Position numbers and translations under genes: made by a program. The notes beneath the pieces are model-generated. The model worked only from the letters and a program-made list of their open reading frames with translations. It had not been told where the DNA came from and did not search any database. From Bacillus sp. NP157 (GTDB lineage: Bacteria; Pseudomonadota; Gammaproteobacteria; Xanthomonadales; Rhodanobacteraceae): DNA of 64,000 bases. Where the stretch lies: the NCBI GenBank assembly GCA_018889975.1, contig CP076546.1, positions 4,805,001 to 4,869,000 on the forward strand, given 5' to 3'. This document shows positions 7,375 to 17,108 of this stretch, one piece after another; within the stretch, counting starts at the first letter, position 1; every line of letters begins with the position of its first letter.

Positions 7375-9387
7375 ATGCCATCCCACCTGCCACCCGACGG
7401 CGATCCGCCGATCGCCGAACCCTCGCTGCCCGTCTCGCCACGCGAGGCGGCCATGCGCGCGCTCGTCTATCGCCGCCAGCTGCGGCAGGTGCCGCGCGAC
7501 AGCATGCGCCGCGTGGCCGCCTGGGTCGGCACGATCATCATCCACTTGCTGTTCGTGTTCGGGGTGATCCTCGGCCCGGCGTACGACGTGCTGCCGTCGC
7601 CGCCCGACGAAGACAACCCCGACGCCTTGCAGGTGCGCCTGATCGACAAGCCGCCCGCGCCAGTGCCTCCGGTGCGCGGCACGCCGTCGAAGGCGCCCGT
7701 GGCGAAGGCCAGGCACGCCACGAGCAAGTCCGTGGCCAGCCGGGCCTCGCGCGGGTCGCACGCCGCGGCCGTGGCCTCGGCGAACAAGGCGCTTCCCGCG
7801 ATCGCGGTGCCGGCGGCGCCGATGCCGCAGGTCAAGCCGGACGTGAAGATCACCGCGCCGCCGCCGAGCAAGCAGGCGGTGGCCGACAAGCCGCTGGTCC
7901 AGCCGACGGCACCGCCCCGCCAGCCGGAACTGGAAAAGGTCCCGTTGCCGACCCCGGCACCGCCCGACCTCGCCGTCGAGGTGCCGAAGCCGCAGGTCAC
8001 GCCACCGCGTTTCCAGCCGGAGCCGGTGCGCAAGGCCCAGGTCGAAGGCACCACGCCGATGCCGCCACCGGCGTCGCTGTCGTTGCCGCCGATCCCCGCC
8101 TCGCAACCCGCTGTAACTCCCGTTCCGCCGCAGATCACCGCGGACAAGACCACGCCGGTGCCGACCACCTCGATGACCCTGGCCAGCGTGCCACGGCCCG
8201 AGGTGCAGGAATCCTCCGCGCCGCCGACACCGCAGGACACGCCGCTTCCGGCGATCGCCCAGGAACCGTCTGCGCCGCCGGCCCCGCAGGTCACGCCCGA
8301 CATCCCGCGACCGGTGCCGCCGAAGGTCGCCGTGCAGCCGGTGCAGGCGCCGGCCGTCGCCGCCGAGTCGGACCTCGACGCCGTGCCGTTGCCCGACGCG
8401 ACGGCAAAACCCAGCGTGTCCGCACCGGTGGCCGACGTCGCGCGTCCCGCCGTGCAGGCGCCGACGGTTTCCCCGGCCGACCTGCAACGCCCGGTCGCGG
8501 GCGAAGACACCTCTCCCGCGCCGCCGGGCCAGGCGCCCGGCGACATCGCCGCGGGTGAATCGACCGCGCAGGCACAGAACGAACAGGGCAAGGCCGCCAG
8601 CGACCACAGCGCATCGCCCAGCCCGGGCGCGCCGGGCGCGCCGTCCGCCGCGGGCGACACCAGCGCCGCCAGCGCAGGAACGAACACGCCCGGTGCCAGC
8701 GCCGACAGCGGCAAGCCCGGCGCGGCGAAGGGCGCCGACGAAGGCGAGCGGGTGACCGGGGCGAACGGCACCTCGCAGCGCAGCGATGGCGTCGCGGGCG
8801 GCCACGGCGACAAGGCCGGGCAGGTCGGTGCCTACGTCGAACTGAAACCGCGTGGCAACATCACGCCGCAAAATGGCGCGCACGTGCACATCGACTACAA
8901 GGCCACGCGTTTCGATGGCGCGTGGACACCGAAGGGCGAAAGCTCGGTGGACACCGCGATCCGCCACGGCGTCGAAGCGACGACGGTGAAGTTCACCATC
9001 CCGTTGCCGCGCGGCGTGCGGATCAACTGCGTCGCCGGTCCCGGCGGCGCGGGCGGCACCATGAAGCAGGCGATCTCGCTGTTCACCCTGGGCTGCGGTG
9101 GCGATCCGCCGCCGAAGCCGTCCGAGCCGGACAAGCTGGTGAAAAACCAGACGATGGCCTCGAAGCCGCTCGCCGATAACCTGCCGCCGGCGAATGCCTC
9201 CACCGTCGCCGCCGTGGGCCAGCCGATCGACAACACCGCGTTCTGCGCCACCGCTCGCGTGGCGGGCGGCCCGCCGCCGCCGGGCTGCGAGGCGACGATC
9301 AAGATCAACGTGCAGGCTGCCCCGCAGGCCAGCGGCTCGTGGGTGCCGGCGAGCGATCAGTTCAAGGCGAGCGATCAGTTCAAGTAG
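7375..9387 (+). CDS. Proline/alanine-rich membrane-anchored protein, second of a paralogous pair
   Basis: 670 residues: a membrane helix at about 48-67 (AAWVGTIIIHLLFVFGVILG), then DALQVRLIDKPP, a Pro/Ala/Val-rich linker of about 400 residues and a C-terminal domain with YKATRFDGAWTPKGE, RGVRINC, LFTLGCGGDP and ASKPLAD. These motifs match the upstream protein (YKETRFEGDW, GQRINC, GCSGADP, PSKPLAD), so the two genes are an old tandem duplication with a greatly lengthened linker here. Length and composition suggest a stalk that crosses the periplasm. The last 36 coding bases are an exact 18 bp duplication (9349-9366 and 9367-9384), giving ASDQFK twice. The stop region overlaps the convergent RDD gene by 8 bp. 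Function unknown. Confidence 0.78.
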   Translation: MPSHLPPDGDPPIAEPSLPVSPREAAMRALVYRRQLRQVPRDSMRRVAAWVGTIIIHLLFVFGVILGPAYDVLPSPPDEDNPDALQVRLIDKPPAPVPPVRGTPSKAPVAKARHATSKSVASRASRGSHAAAVASANKALPAIAVPAAPMPQVKPDVKITAPPPSKQAVADKPLVQPTAPPRQPELEKVPLPTPAPPDLAVEVPKPQVTPPRFQPEPVRKAQVEGTTPMPPPASLSLPPIPASQPAVTPVPPQITADKTTPVPTTSMTLASVPRPEVQESSAPPTPQDTPLPAIAQEPSAPPAPQVTPDIPRPVPPKVAVQPVQAPAVAAESDLDAVPLPDATAKPSVSAPVADVARPAVQAPTVSPADLQRPVAGEDTSPAPPGQAPGDIAAGESTAQAQNEQGKAASDHSASPSPGAPGAPSAAGDTSAASAGTNTPGASADSGKPGAAKGADEGERVTGANGTSQRSDGVAGGHGDKAGQVGAYVELKPRGNITPQNGAHVHIDYKATRFDGAWTPKGESSVDTAIRHGVEATTVKFTIPLPRGVRINCVAGPGGAGGTMKQAISLFTLGCGGDPPPKPSEPDKLVKNQTMASKPLADNLPPANASTVAAVGQPIDNTAFCATARVAGGPPPPGCEATIKINVQAAPQASGSWVPASDQFKASDQFK

Positions 9388-9892
9388 CGAGCGGCCGGAT
9401 CTCGGTGCCGGCCGCCATGTCGTGCAGGCCACGCCGGCGCGCGTCGAACAACGCCGGCAGCAGGATTACCGCCCACCCGGCCAGCGGCGCCCACAGCGCC
9501 ACCCGCAACGAGCTCACGGTGTAGAGCAGCAACAGCAGCAAGGGCAGGGCGGCGACGAGCAGGCGAACCAGGCCACGGGCAAAGCCGACCGGCCCTCCGT
9601 CGGCCGAGACGACGCGGATGCGCCAGGGCCGCATGCCCAGCGTCTGTCCGCCACGCATCCACGAGAACAGGTAATAGGCGCCGATCACCAGTGCCTGCAT
9701 GGGCTGGTACCACCATGCGACGACATGCCCCTGCGCATCGGTGATATGTCCGCCCGTGGCCATCTGCGCGAGCAGGCCCACCACCATCACGATGGCCACC
9801 ACGGCCAGCACGTCGTAAACGATTGCCGCGAAGCGGCGCCAGGCAGGTGCGGTCGGGGGCATCGTGCTCATGCGCTTGGTCAGGTCGCTCAT
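9380..9892 (-). CDS. RDD-family membrane protein
   Basis: 170-residue integral membrane protein with an RDD-type domain. It has hydrophobic helices at about 18-42 (AAIVYDVLAVVAIVMVVGLL), 63-80 and 112-150 (LLVAALPLLLLLLYTV..), and the family-typical GGQTLGMRPWRIRVV between helices. The conserved acidic residue of the family in the first helix is represented by D23 in VYDVL. RDD proteins are poorly understood; some act in ion transport or as envelope accessory proteins. The ATG at 9892 was chosen because GGAAAGG lies just upstream; an earlier in-frame ATG at 9916 is less likely. It converges on the long proline-rich protein gene. Confidence 0.85.
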   Translation of the reverse strand: MSDLTKRMSTMPPTAPAWRRFAAIVYDVLAVVAIVMVVGLLAQMATGGHITDAQGHVVAWWYQPMQALVIGAYYLFSWMRGGQTLGMRPWRIRVVSADGGPVGFARGLVRLLVAALPLLLLLLYTVSSLRVALWAPLAGWAVILLPALFDARRRGLHDMAAGTEIRPLAT

Positions 9893-10026
9893 TATGCCTT
9901 TCCAAAGGCAGGACAACGCGTTGGCTTCGGCGCGCCGGTAAATGCGTGGCGATTTGCCGTGACGGTCGCGGGCGCCCGGCCTACGCTTTGCCTGCGCCGG
10001 CGATACGCCGGCAAGGGAGGACAGCC

Positions 10027-10383
10027 ATGGCGCTGGAACTGGATGTGAAAGCCCTGCGGGGCGAATTGCAGAAGACCTGGCAGGGTGTCAGCGCGGACAA
10101 GGTGCTGTCGCCGGTGGAGTTCCAGAAGCTTCGCGACGAGGCCGACAAGACGTTCGATGCGTCCCCTGCGATTGCCGCCCACCGGGCGTCGATCCGGCTC
10201 GGCGGGTCACTCGACATCGTGCAGCAATCCGCCGATGCGATCGCGGAAGCGATGCAGCAGGTCGCGCTCGCCGCACGTCGGCTCAAGTTGCCCGACGCCG
10301 AACGCGCCGCGTTGAAGGACGGCACGGAATACCAGATCGCCTACATCGTTGCGGCGTACAAGAGCAGCATCGAGCGCCTTTGA
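10027..10383 (+). CDS. Hypothetical small acidic/helical protein
   Basis: 118 residues, not recognised. The start is well supported: AAGGGAGGA lies 6 nt before the ATG. The sequence has no signal peptide or membrane helix and is rich in Ala, Asp, Glu and Lys with heptad-like hydrophobic spacing (FQKLRDEADKTFDAS.., AIAEAMQQVALAARRLKL), suggesting an all-helical cytoplasmic protein. The stop at 10383 is followed closely by xerD, and the two are probably co-transcribed. No function is proposed. Confidence 0.75.
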   Translation: MALELDVKALRGELQKTWQGVSADKVLSPVEFQKLRDEADKTFDASPAIAAHRASIRLGGSLDIVQQSADAIAEAMQQVALAARRLKLPDAERAALKDGTEYQIAYIVAAYKSSIERL

Positions 10384-10416
10384 GTGCGGCATGGGACTCG
10401 TGCGACCATCGTGCGC

Positions 10417-11340
10417 ATGTCCCCAGGCCCATCGAACCCTCCCGATCCCGATCCGGCCGACGCGCGCCTGATCGACCGCTTCATCGAGCGCGTGTGGTCG
10501 GAAGACGGCCTGGCCGATCGCACGCTTGAAGCGTACCGGAGCGACCTCACGCAGCTGTCGCGCTGGCTCGGAACGCGCGGCCGCGGGCTGGCCAGCGCGA
10601 CGCGCGAGGATCTCTCCGCGTACCACGGCAGCCAGCCGGTGTCGGTGCGCAGCATGGCGCGGCGCCAGTCCGCGTTCCGCCGTTTTTATGCGCACCTCGC
10701 CCGCGACGAGGGCGCGCGCGAGGATCCGACCCTGCTGATGCAGCGTCCGAAGATGCCGCGCGGCCTGCCCAAGGCGCTCGCCGAGCGCGAGATCGAAGCG
10801 CTGATCGTCTCACCGGATAGCGGTACGACGCTCGGCCTGCGTGATCGCGCCATGCTCGAATTGATGTACTCGTCGGGCTTGCGCGTATCGGAACTGGTCG
10901 ACCTGCCGCTGGCCGGCCTCAATCCGCGCCAGGGCGTGCTGCGGGTGACCGGCAAGGGCGGCAAGGACCGACTGGTGCCGGTGGGCGAGGAAGCGCTGGC
11001 GCACGTGGAGCGCTACCTGCGCGAGGCCCGGCCTGAGCTGGCAAAGGGCCATGGCCAGCCGCTGGCGCTGTTCCTCTCGCGCCGCGGCGAGGCGATGACC
11101 CGCCAGCAGTTCTGGACGCTGGTGAAGCGCTATGCGCTGCAGGTCGGGATCCCGGCGAAGCGGGTCTCGCCGCACGTGCTGCGGCATTCCTTCGCTACGC
11201 ATTTGCTCAACCACGGCGCCGACCTGCGCGCGCTGCAGATGCTGCTCGGCCATAGCGCCCTCAGCACCACCCAGATCTATACCCTCGTGGCGAAAGAGGG
11301 CCTGAAACGCCTTCACGCGCAGCATCACCCGCGCGGCTGA
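10417..11340 (+). CDS. xerD: Tyrosine recombinase XerD
   Basis: 307-residue tyrosine recombinase that, with XerC, resolves chromosome dimers at dif. The N-terminal SAM-like core-binding domain covers about residues 15-100. The catalytic domain holds all conserved residues: Arg156 (SSGLRVSEL), Lys180 (TGKGGKDR), His253 and Arg256 (SPHVLRHSFATHLL), His279 (LLGHSALSTTQIYT) and nucleophile Tyr288. Length and the LGHSALSTTQIYT box fit XerD rather than a phage integrase, and there are no phage or att neighbours. The ATG at 10417 is preferred over GTG codons at 10384 and 10411; no Shine-Dalgarno decides it. It is probably co-transcribed with the preceding small gene. Confidence 0.93.
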   Translation: MSPGPSNPPDPDPADARLIDRFIERVWSEDGLADRTLEAYRSDLTQLSRWLGTRGRGLASATREDLSAYHGSQPVSVRSMARRQSAFRRFYAHLARDEGAREDPTLLMQRPKMPRGLPKALAEREIEALIVSPDSGTTLGLRDRAMLELMYSSGLRVSELVDLPLAGLNPRQGVLRVTGKGGKDRLVPVGEEALAHVERYLREARPELAKGHGQPLALFLSRRGEAMTRQQFWTLVKRYALQVGIPAKRVSPHVLRHSFATHLLNHGADLRALQMLLGHSALSTTQIYTLVAKEGLKRLHAQHHPRG

Positions 11341-11430
11341 GCGTCCGTGCCACAATCGGGGGAACCGATCGTGCCCCGCGCGTTCCAACGGCGGCGCACG
11401 AATTCCCCCGGTATTGATGGAGCCCTATCG

Positions 11431-12198
11431 ATGATGTTGAAGAAATTCCTCCCGGCGATCCTGGCAGGTGCCTTTGCCATGTCGGCTGCCGCCGCCGACG
11501 ACACCCAGGCCGTGCGCGCCGCCGTCCAGGGCCTTGGCCCGGATATCACGGTCGACAGCGTGACGCCCGCGCCGATGCCCGGTTTCTACCAGGTGGTGGC
11601 TTCCGGTCGCATGGTCTACGTCAGCGCCGATGGCCGTTACATGCTCAACGGCAACCTCATCGACCTGAAAAGCCGCACGGATCTTTCGGCCGCCAGCTGG
11701 GCGACCACGCGCAAGGCCGAACTGGCCAAGGTGCCCGCCTCGCAGCGCCTGGTCTACTCGCCGCCGAACCCGAAGCACACGGTGACCGTGTTCACCGACG
11801 TGGATTGCGGTTTCTGCCGCCAGCTGCACGCGCACATCGACGAATTCAACAAGCAGGGCATCGCGGTGGAATACGTGTTCTGGCCGCGCGAAGGCATCAA
11901 GACCACCGCCGGCAACGACACCCCGTCGTACACCAAGGCCGTGTCGGTCTGGTGCTCGTCCGACCGCAAGAACGCCTTCAACGAGGCGATGAAGGGCGGT
12001 TCGGTCAAGGCCGCCAGCTGCGCCAACCCGGTGAAGAACGAATTCGAGCTGGGCGAACGGCTCGGCGTGAACGGCACCCCCACGGTGGTGACCGAGAGCG
12101 GCGACGTGGTCGGCGGGTATCTGACCCCCGCGCAGCTGCTCAAGGCCGTGAATGCGCCGGCTGGGACGGGTGCCGCGGCGGCGGCTGGCGGCGGTTAA
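11431..12198 (+). CDS. dsbC: Periplasmic thiol:disulfide interchange protein, DsbC type
   Basis: 255 residues with a cleavable signal peptide (MMLKKFLPAILAGAFAMSAA, cut near residue 22). A DsbC N-terminal dimerisation region follows (LGPDITVDSVTPAPMPGFYQ), then a thioredoxin fold with the redox motif DCGFC (Cys126 and Cys129) and a cis-proline loop GVNGTPT. It would isomerise wrong disulfides in the periplasm and be kept reduced by DsbD. A second cysteine pair (VWCSSDRK.. and ASCANP) matches the structural disulfide of DsbC. The tail is a low-complexity Gly/Ala run. GATGGAG precedes the ATG. It is followed by an inverted REP pair that may end the transcript. Confidence 0.92.
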   Translation: MMLKKFLPAILAGAFAMSAAAADDTQAVRAAVQGLGPDITVDSVTPAPMPGFYQVVASGRMVYVSADGRYMLNGNLIDLKSRTDLSAASWATTRKAELAKVPASQRLVYSPPNPKHTVTVFTDVDCGFCRQLHAHIDEFNKQGIAVEYVFWPREGIKTTAGNDTPSYTKAVSVWCSSDRKNAFNEAMKGGSVKAASCANPVKNEFELGERLGVNGTPTVVTESGDVVGGYLTPAQLLKAVNAPAGTGAAAAAGGG

Positions 12199-12226
12199 GG
12201 ACGCCGCAGCGGCGCCGATCCACCCA

Positions 12227-12282
12227 TCGCGCGCAGGCGCGCTCCTACAGGGCGGCTGTTGTAGGAGCGCGCCTGCGCGCGA
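12227..12282. repeat. Inverted pair of REP-like palindromes (BIME-type)
   Basis: A reverse copy (12227-12248) and a forward copy (12261-12282) face each other with a 12 nt gap. They can fold into one long stem of about 22 bp. Position, just after dsbC and before purL, suggests an mRNA 3' end or a boundary between transcription units. Confidence 0.85.
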
Positions 12283-12363
12283 ATGCGGGCTTGCGGGTCG
12301 CCCCGATGCTGTCCCGCAACATCATGTAGAATAGGCGTTTTCCTCCAGCGCCTAATCCCCCGC

Positions 12364-15300
12364 ATGATCGCACTCGACGGGCAGAGCGCCCTCTCGCCGT
12401 TTCGCCTCGAACGACTGAACGCCCACCTGGATGCCCTGCATCACGGGACCCGGGTGCAGGCCGCCTGGTTCACGTACTTCGTGGACGCCGCCGCCGCGCC
12501 CGAGGGCGACGCCCGTGCGCGCCTCCTGGCCGTGCTGGAAGCCCGGGCGACGACGCCCGAGCCCGCCACGTTCTGGGTCGTGCCGCGCCTCGGCACCATC
12601 TCGCCCTGGTCGAGCAAGGCCACCGACATCCTCCACGGCGCCGGCTTCGACGTGCACCGGGTGGAGCGTGGCGTGGCCTGGCAGGTCACCGGCATGCCGG
12701 CCGCCACCGACCCGGCGTATGCCGCGGTCATGGCCGCCTTCTGCGACCCGATGGTGCAGTCGCCGCTGGATAACCTCGCCGACGCCGCTGGCCTGTTCCT
12801 CGCCGGTACGCCGGGCGACATCGGCCGCGTCGAGCTGGGCAGCGATGCCCGCGGCGCGCTGTCGACCGCCAACGGCGAGCTCGGCCTGGCCCTCGCCGAC
12901 GACGAGATCGAATACCTCGCCGATCGCTACAGCGAGATGGGCCGCGCGCCCACCGACGCCGAGCTGATGATGTTCGCCCAGGCAAACTCCGAGCATTGCC
13001 GCCACAAGGTCTTCAACGCCACGTGGACGCTCGACGGCAAGGAGCAGGAAAACTCCCTGTTCGGGATGATCAAGAACACCCACAAGCTGTCGCCGCAGTT
13101 CACGCTGTCCGCCTACAAGGACAACGCCGCGGTGATCGAGGGCTACGAGGGCAGCCGCCTGTTCGTAGACCCGGCCGACGGCGTGTTCCGCACGGTGACG
13201 GAAGCCGCGCCCTACGCGATCAAGGTGGAAACGCATAACCATCCCACGGCCATCGCGCCGTGGCCGGGTGCGGCCACCGGTTCGGGCGGCGAAATCCGCG
13301 ACGAAGGCGCGACCGGCCGCGGCGGCAAGCCGAAGGCCGGCCTCACCGGTTTCTCGGTATCGCACCTGCGCATCCCGGGCACGCCGCGCCCGTGGGAACA
13401 GCCGCGCCCGCTGCCGCCGCGCATGGCGTCGGCATTCGAGATCATGCGCGACGGCCCGCTCGGCGCCGCCGCGTTCAACAACGAATTCGGCCGCCCCGCG
13501 CTGGGTGGCTACTTCCGCACGTTCGAACAGGAATCGGGCGAGAAGGGCATTCGTCGCGGCTACGACAAGCCGATCATGCTGGCCGGTGGCCTTGCCGCCA
13601 TCCGCGAACAGCACGTGCAGAAGCGCGACGTGCGCCCTGGCGACAAGGTCGTGGTGCTCGGTGGCCCGGCCATGCTCATCGGCCTGGGCGGCGGTGCCGC
13701 CTCGTCGGTCGCATCGGGCACGTCCAGCGCCGAACTCGATTTCGCCTCGGTGCAGCGCGACAACCCGGAAATGGAGCGCCGTTGCCAGCAGGTGATCGAC
13801 GCCTGCTGGGCGCGTGGCGACAAGAACCCCATCGTCAGCATCCATGACGTGGGCGCGGGTGGCCTGTCCAACGCGATCCCCGAGATCCTCAACGACGCGG
13901 GCGTCGGTGGCGTGATCGACCTGTCGAAGGTGCCCTGCGACGACCCGACGCTCTCGCCGATGCAGGTGTGGAGCAACGAATCGCAGGAGCGCTACATCCT
14001 GGCCATCGGCCCGGAAGACATCGCCGAATTCGAAGCGTACTGCGCGCGCGAGCGTTGCCCGTTCGCCGTCGTGGGTGAAGCCACCGCCGCCGCGCACCTG
14101 CTCGTGCGCGATCCGCGCCGCGACCTTACCGTGATCGACCTCGGCATGGACGTGCTGTTTGGCAAGCCGCCGCGCATGCATCGCGATGCGGTGCGGGTGA
14201 AGCCGCGCGTCGACCTGGTCGCCGACCTCACCGGCATCGGCATGGACGAAGCGCTGATGCGCGTCCTGCGCCTGCCGGTGGTGGGTTCGAAGAACTTCCT
14301 GATCACGATCGGCGACCGCACCGTCGGTGGCCTGAACGCGCGCGACCAGATGGTCGGCCCGTGGCAGGTGCCGGTGGCCGACGTCGCCGTGACCATGACC
14401 GACTTCGACGGCTACACCGGCGAAGCGATGGCCATGGCCGAGCGCGCCCCGGTGGCCCTGCTCAACAGCGCGGACGCCGCGCGCATGGCCGTGGGTGAAG
14501 CAATCACCAACATGGCTGCCGCGCCGCTCAAGCTGGAAGAAATGCGCCTGTCCGCGAACTGGATGGCCGCCGTGAACCATCCGGGCGAAGACGCCGCGCT
14601 GTTCGACGCCGTGCGCGCCGTCGGCATGGAACTGTGCCCGCAGCTGGACATCGCCATCCCGGTCGGCAAGGACTCCCTGTCCATGCAGACGGTGTGGACT
14701 GACGAAACCGGCAAGAAGCAGAAGACGGTGTCGCCGGTGTCGTTGGTCATCACCGGCTTTGCCCGCGTGGACGACGTTCGCCGCGTGCTCACGCCGCAGC
14801 TGAAGCTCGATCGCGGCGACACCGACCTGTGGCTGATCGACCTCGGCGCCGGCCGCGACCGCCTCGGCGGTTCCGCGCTCACCCAGGTGTTCAACCGCGC
14901 CGGTGGCGTGCCGCCGGACCTCGACGATGCGAAGCGCCTGCGCTCGATGTTCGAACTGGTCCAGGAAGCCAATCGCGCCGGCCTGCTGATGGCGTACCAC
15001 GACCGTTCCGACGGTGGTGCCATCGTCACCCTGCTCGAGATGGCGTTCGCCGGCCGTTGTGGCCTTGAACTGCGTCTCGACGGCTGGGCCGAAGCGACCC
15101 TGCGCGCCCTGTTCAACGAAGAGCTCGGCGCCGTGGTCCAGGTGGCCGCCGCGAACCGCGAAGGCTTCGAGCAGCTGCTGGTCAAGCACAACCTGGCCGG
15201 CATGACCCACAACGTGGGCCGGCCGAAGGAAAAGCTCGGCATCAAGTTGCACCTGAATGGCGAAACCGCGTTCAAGTGGAACTGGACCGAACTGTTCCGC

Positions 15301-16227
15301 GCCTGGAACGAAACCAGCAACGCCATGCAGCGCCTGCGTGACAACCCGCACAGCGCGGACCAGGAAAGCGAGTGGCGCCTCGACGACGCCGATCCGGGCC
15401 TGTCGCCGAAGCTCACCTTCGACCCGGCCGACGACATCGCCGCCCCGTACATCGCGACCGGCGTGCGTCCGCGCGTGGCGATCCTGCGCGAGCAGGGCGT
15501 CAACGGCCAGGTCGAAATGGCAGCGGCGTTCACCCGCGCCGGCTTCGAAGCGGTCGACGTGCACATGACCGACCTGGCCAGCGGCCGTTACCATCTGAAG
15601 GACTTCCGTGGCCTCGCGGCCTGCGGTGGCTTCTCCTACGGTGACGTGCTTGGCGCCGGCCGCGGCTGGGCCACCTCGATCCTCTACAACGACGCGCTGC
15701 GCGAGCAGTTCGCCCGCTTCTTCGAAGACGGTTCGAAGTTCGCCCTGGGCGTGTGCAACGGCTGCCAGATGATGTCGCAGCTGAAGGACATCATCCCCGA
15801 CGCGAAGCACTGGCCGCAGTTCCTGCGCAACCAGTCGGAGCAGTACGAAGCACGCCTGGCCACGGTCGAGATCCTCGACGCGGGCAGCCTGTTCTTCCGC
15901 GGCATGGCCGGCTCGCGCCTGCCGGTGGCGGTGGCGCACGGCGAAGGCCGGGTCAGCTTCCCGAACGTCTGCAGCCCGTCGAAGAGCCATGGCGCCGCAC
16001 GCTTCGTCGACAACCGCGGCAAGCCGACCGAACACTATCCGCTGAACCCGAACGGTTCGCCGGGTGGCCTCACGGCCTTCACCGCCGCCGACGGTCGCGT
16101 GCTGATCATGATGCCCCACCCCGAGCGCGTGTTCCGCACCGCCCAGCTCAGCTGGCACCCGGAACAGTGGGGTGAGGACTCGCCCTGGATGCGCATGTTC
16201 CGCAACGCGCGCGCCTGGGTCGGTTGA
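12364..16227 (+). CDS. purL: Phosphoribosylformylglycinamidine synthase
   Basis: 1287 residues, the large single-chain form of FGAM synthase usual in gammaproteobacteria (about 1290). It converts FGAR, ATP and glutamine to FGAM in step four of purine synthesis. The order is an N-terminal PurS-like part, the linker, two AIRS-like halves ([13 protein letters not shown] with the ATP site, [29 protein letters not shown]) and a C-terminal class I glutaminase. The glutaminase nucleophile is the first Cys of GVCNGCQMM (about residue 1131), with HPERVFR near the end. The ATG at 12364 gives the [15 protein letters not shown] start. An AT-richer TAGAAT at 12327-12332 may be a -10 element. Confidence 0.97.
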   Translation: MIALDGQSALSPFRLERLNAHLDALHHGTRVQAAWFTYFVDAAAAPEGDARARLLAVLEARATTPEPATFWVVPRLGTISPWSSKATDILHGAGFDVHRVERGVAWQVTGMPAATDPAYAAVMAAFCDPMVQSPLDNLADAAGLFLAGTPGDIGRVELGSDARGALSTANGELGLALADDEIEYLADRYSEMGRAPTDAELMMFAQANSEHCRHKVFNATWTLDGKEQENSLFGMIKNTHKLSPQFTLSAYKDNAAVIEGYEGSRLFVDPADGVFRTVTEAAPYAIKVETHNHPTAIAPWPGAATGSGGEIRDEGATGRGGKPKAGLTGFSVSHLRIPGTPRPWEQPRPLPPRMASAFEIMRDGPLGAAAFNNEFGRPALGGYFRTFEQESGEKGIRRGYDKPIMLAGGLAAIREQHVQKRDVRPGDKVVVLGGPAMLIGLGGGAASSVASGTSSAELDFASVQRDNPEMERRCQQVIDACWARGDKNPIVSIHDVGAGGLSNAIPEILNDAGVGGVIDLSKVPCDDPTLSPMQVWSNESQERYILAIGPEDIAEFEAYCARERCPFAVVGEATAAAHLLVRDPRRDLTVIDLGMDVLFGKPPRMHRDAVRVKPRVDLVADLTGIGMDEALMRVLRLPVVGSKNFLITIGDRTVGGLNARDQMVGPWQVPVADVAVTMTDFDGYTGEAMAMAERAPVALLNSADAARMAVGEAITNMAAAPLKLEEMRLSANWMAAVNHPGEDAALFDAVRAVGMELCPQLDIAIPVGKDSLSMQTVWTDETGKKQKTVSPVSLVITGFARVDDVRRVLTPQLKLDRGDTDLWLIDLGAGRDRLGGSALTQVFNRAGGVPPDLDDAKRLRSMFELVQEANRAGLLMAYHDRSDGGAIVTLLEMAFAGRCGLELRLDGWAEATLRALFNEELGAVVQVAAANREGFEQLLVKHNLAGMTHNVGRPKEKLGIKLHLNGETAFKWNWTELFRAWNETSNAMQRLRDNPHSADQESEWRLDDADPGLSPKLTFDPADDIAAPYIATGVRPRVAILREQGVNGQVEMAAAFTRAGFEAVDVHMTDLASGRYHLKDFRGLAACGGFSYGDVLGAGRGWATSILYNDALREQFARFFEDGSKFALGVCNGCQMMSQLKDIIPDAKHWPQFLRNQSEQYEARLATVEILDAGSLFFRGMAGSRLPVAVAHGEGRVSFPNVCSPSKSHGAARFVDNRGKPTEHYPLNPNGSPGGLTAFTAADGRVLIMMPHPERVFRTAQLSWHPEQWGEDSPWMRMFRNARAWVG

Positions 16228-16253
16228 CCCCGGCCCGGCACGGATTGGCTAAC

Positions 16254-17108
16254 GTGATCCCAGGCGACCTGACCAGCGTCATCATCGTCCTGGCCGACAG
16301 CGGCCCGTTCACCCGCGAGTGCGTCGACCACGCGCTCGCGAGTGATCGCCCGGTCGAGGTGATCCTGGTCGACAACGGTTCGGAAGACGGCGTGCCCGAG
16401 GCGCTGGATCGCGCCTACGCCGCCGACGATCGCGTGCGGGTCATCTACAACCGGGCCAACCTCGGCTTCGGCCCCGCGGTGAATCGCGGGGCGGTGCATG
16501 CGAACGGCAAGCGCCTGCTGGTGCTGAATCCGGATTGCCTGGTCGAGCCCGATACGCTGTCGCGGATGACGGCCTACCTGGGCGTGCATACTGGCATCGT
16601 CGGCGCCGTGGTCGAAGACGCGCAGGGCAACGTGGACCCGGCCTCGCGCCGGCGTGATCCGTTGTTCGCCCGCGCCATCGCCACCAAGCTCGGGCGCGGC
16701 GGCGACGCCGGCATCGACATCGATGGTCCGATGCCCGCCACCGCGGTGCCGGTCGAAGTCGTCTCCGGAGCGATCCTGCTGATGCCGCGCAGCGTCTTCG
16801 AAACCCTCGGCGGATTCGACGAGAGCTTCTTCCTGCATTGCGAAGACATCGACCTGTGCCGCCGCGCACGTGACCTCGGTTACGAAGTGCTGCTGGCGGG
16901 CGACGTCCACGTCATGCACGGCAAGGGCGGTTCCAGCCGGCACCGCCCGGTGTTCGTCAGCAAGCACAAGCACCGCAGCATGTACCTGTGGTTCCGCCGC
17001 CACGACCCCGCCGCGAAGAACGTCTTCATGCGCGGTTTCGTCTGGTTGGGTATCTGGACGCACTTCCTGCTGAAGCTTCCTGGCCAGGTCCTGCGGAAAC
17101 GCCGATGA
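16254..17108 (+). CDS. Glycosyltransferase family 2 (rhamnosyltransferase-like)
   Basis: About 284 residues with a GT-A fold: SVIIVLADSG at the first strand, EVILVDNGSEDG for the nucleotide-binding loop, NRANLGFGPAVNRG, VLNPDC as the metal/nucleotide site and a FDESFFLHCEDIDLCRRA segment containing the ED general-base motif. This pattern is that of WbbL-type rhamnosyltransferases, which build polysaccharide or LPS chains, but donor and acceptor are not known. A C-terminal hydrophobic stretch (VWLGIWTHFLLKLP) may attach it to the membrane. The GTG at 16254 is taken as start; a TTG overlapping the purL stop is an alternative. It overlaps the EamA gene by ATGA. Confidence 0.85.
   Translation: MIPGDLTSVIIVLADSGPFTRECVDHALASDRPVEVILVDNGSEDGVPEALDRAYAADDRVRVIYNRANLGFGPAVNRGAVHANGKRLLVLNPDCLVEPDTLSRMTAYLGVHTGIVGAVVEDAQGNVDPASRRRDPLFARAIATKLGRGGDAGIDIDGPMPATAVPVEVVSGAILLMPRSVFETLGGFDESFFLHCEDIDLCRRARDLGYEVLLAGDVHVMHGKGGSSRHRPVFVSKHKHRSMYLWFRRHDPAAKNVFMRGFVWLGIWTHFLLKLPGQVLRKRR

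Noticed and set aside
6286-9432. 1048-codon minus-strand frame
   Set aside because: Arg/His-rich shadow of the two proline-rich genes; no domain, signal or ribosome site.
10417-11340. Phage integrase or genomic-island border
   Set aside because: The protein has the XerD box spelling and no att site, tRNA or phage genes are nearby.
12352-16158. 1268-codon minus-strand frame
   Set aside because: Antisense of purL, which matches its family over the full length.
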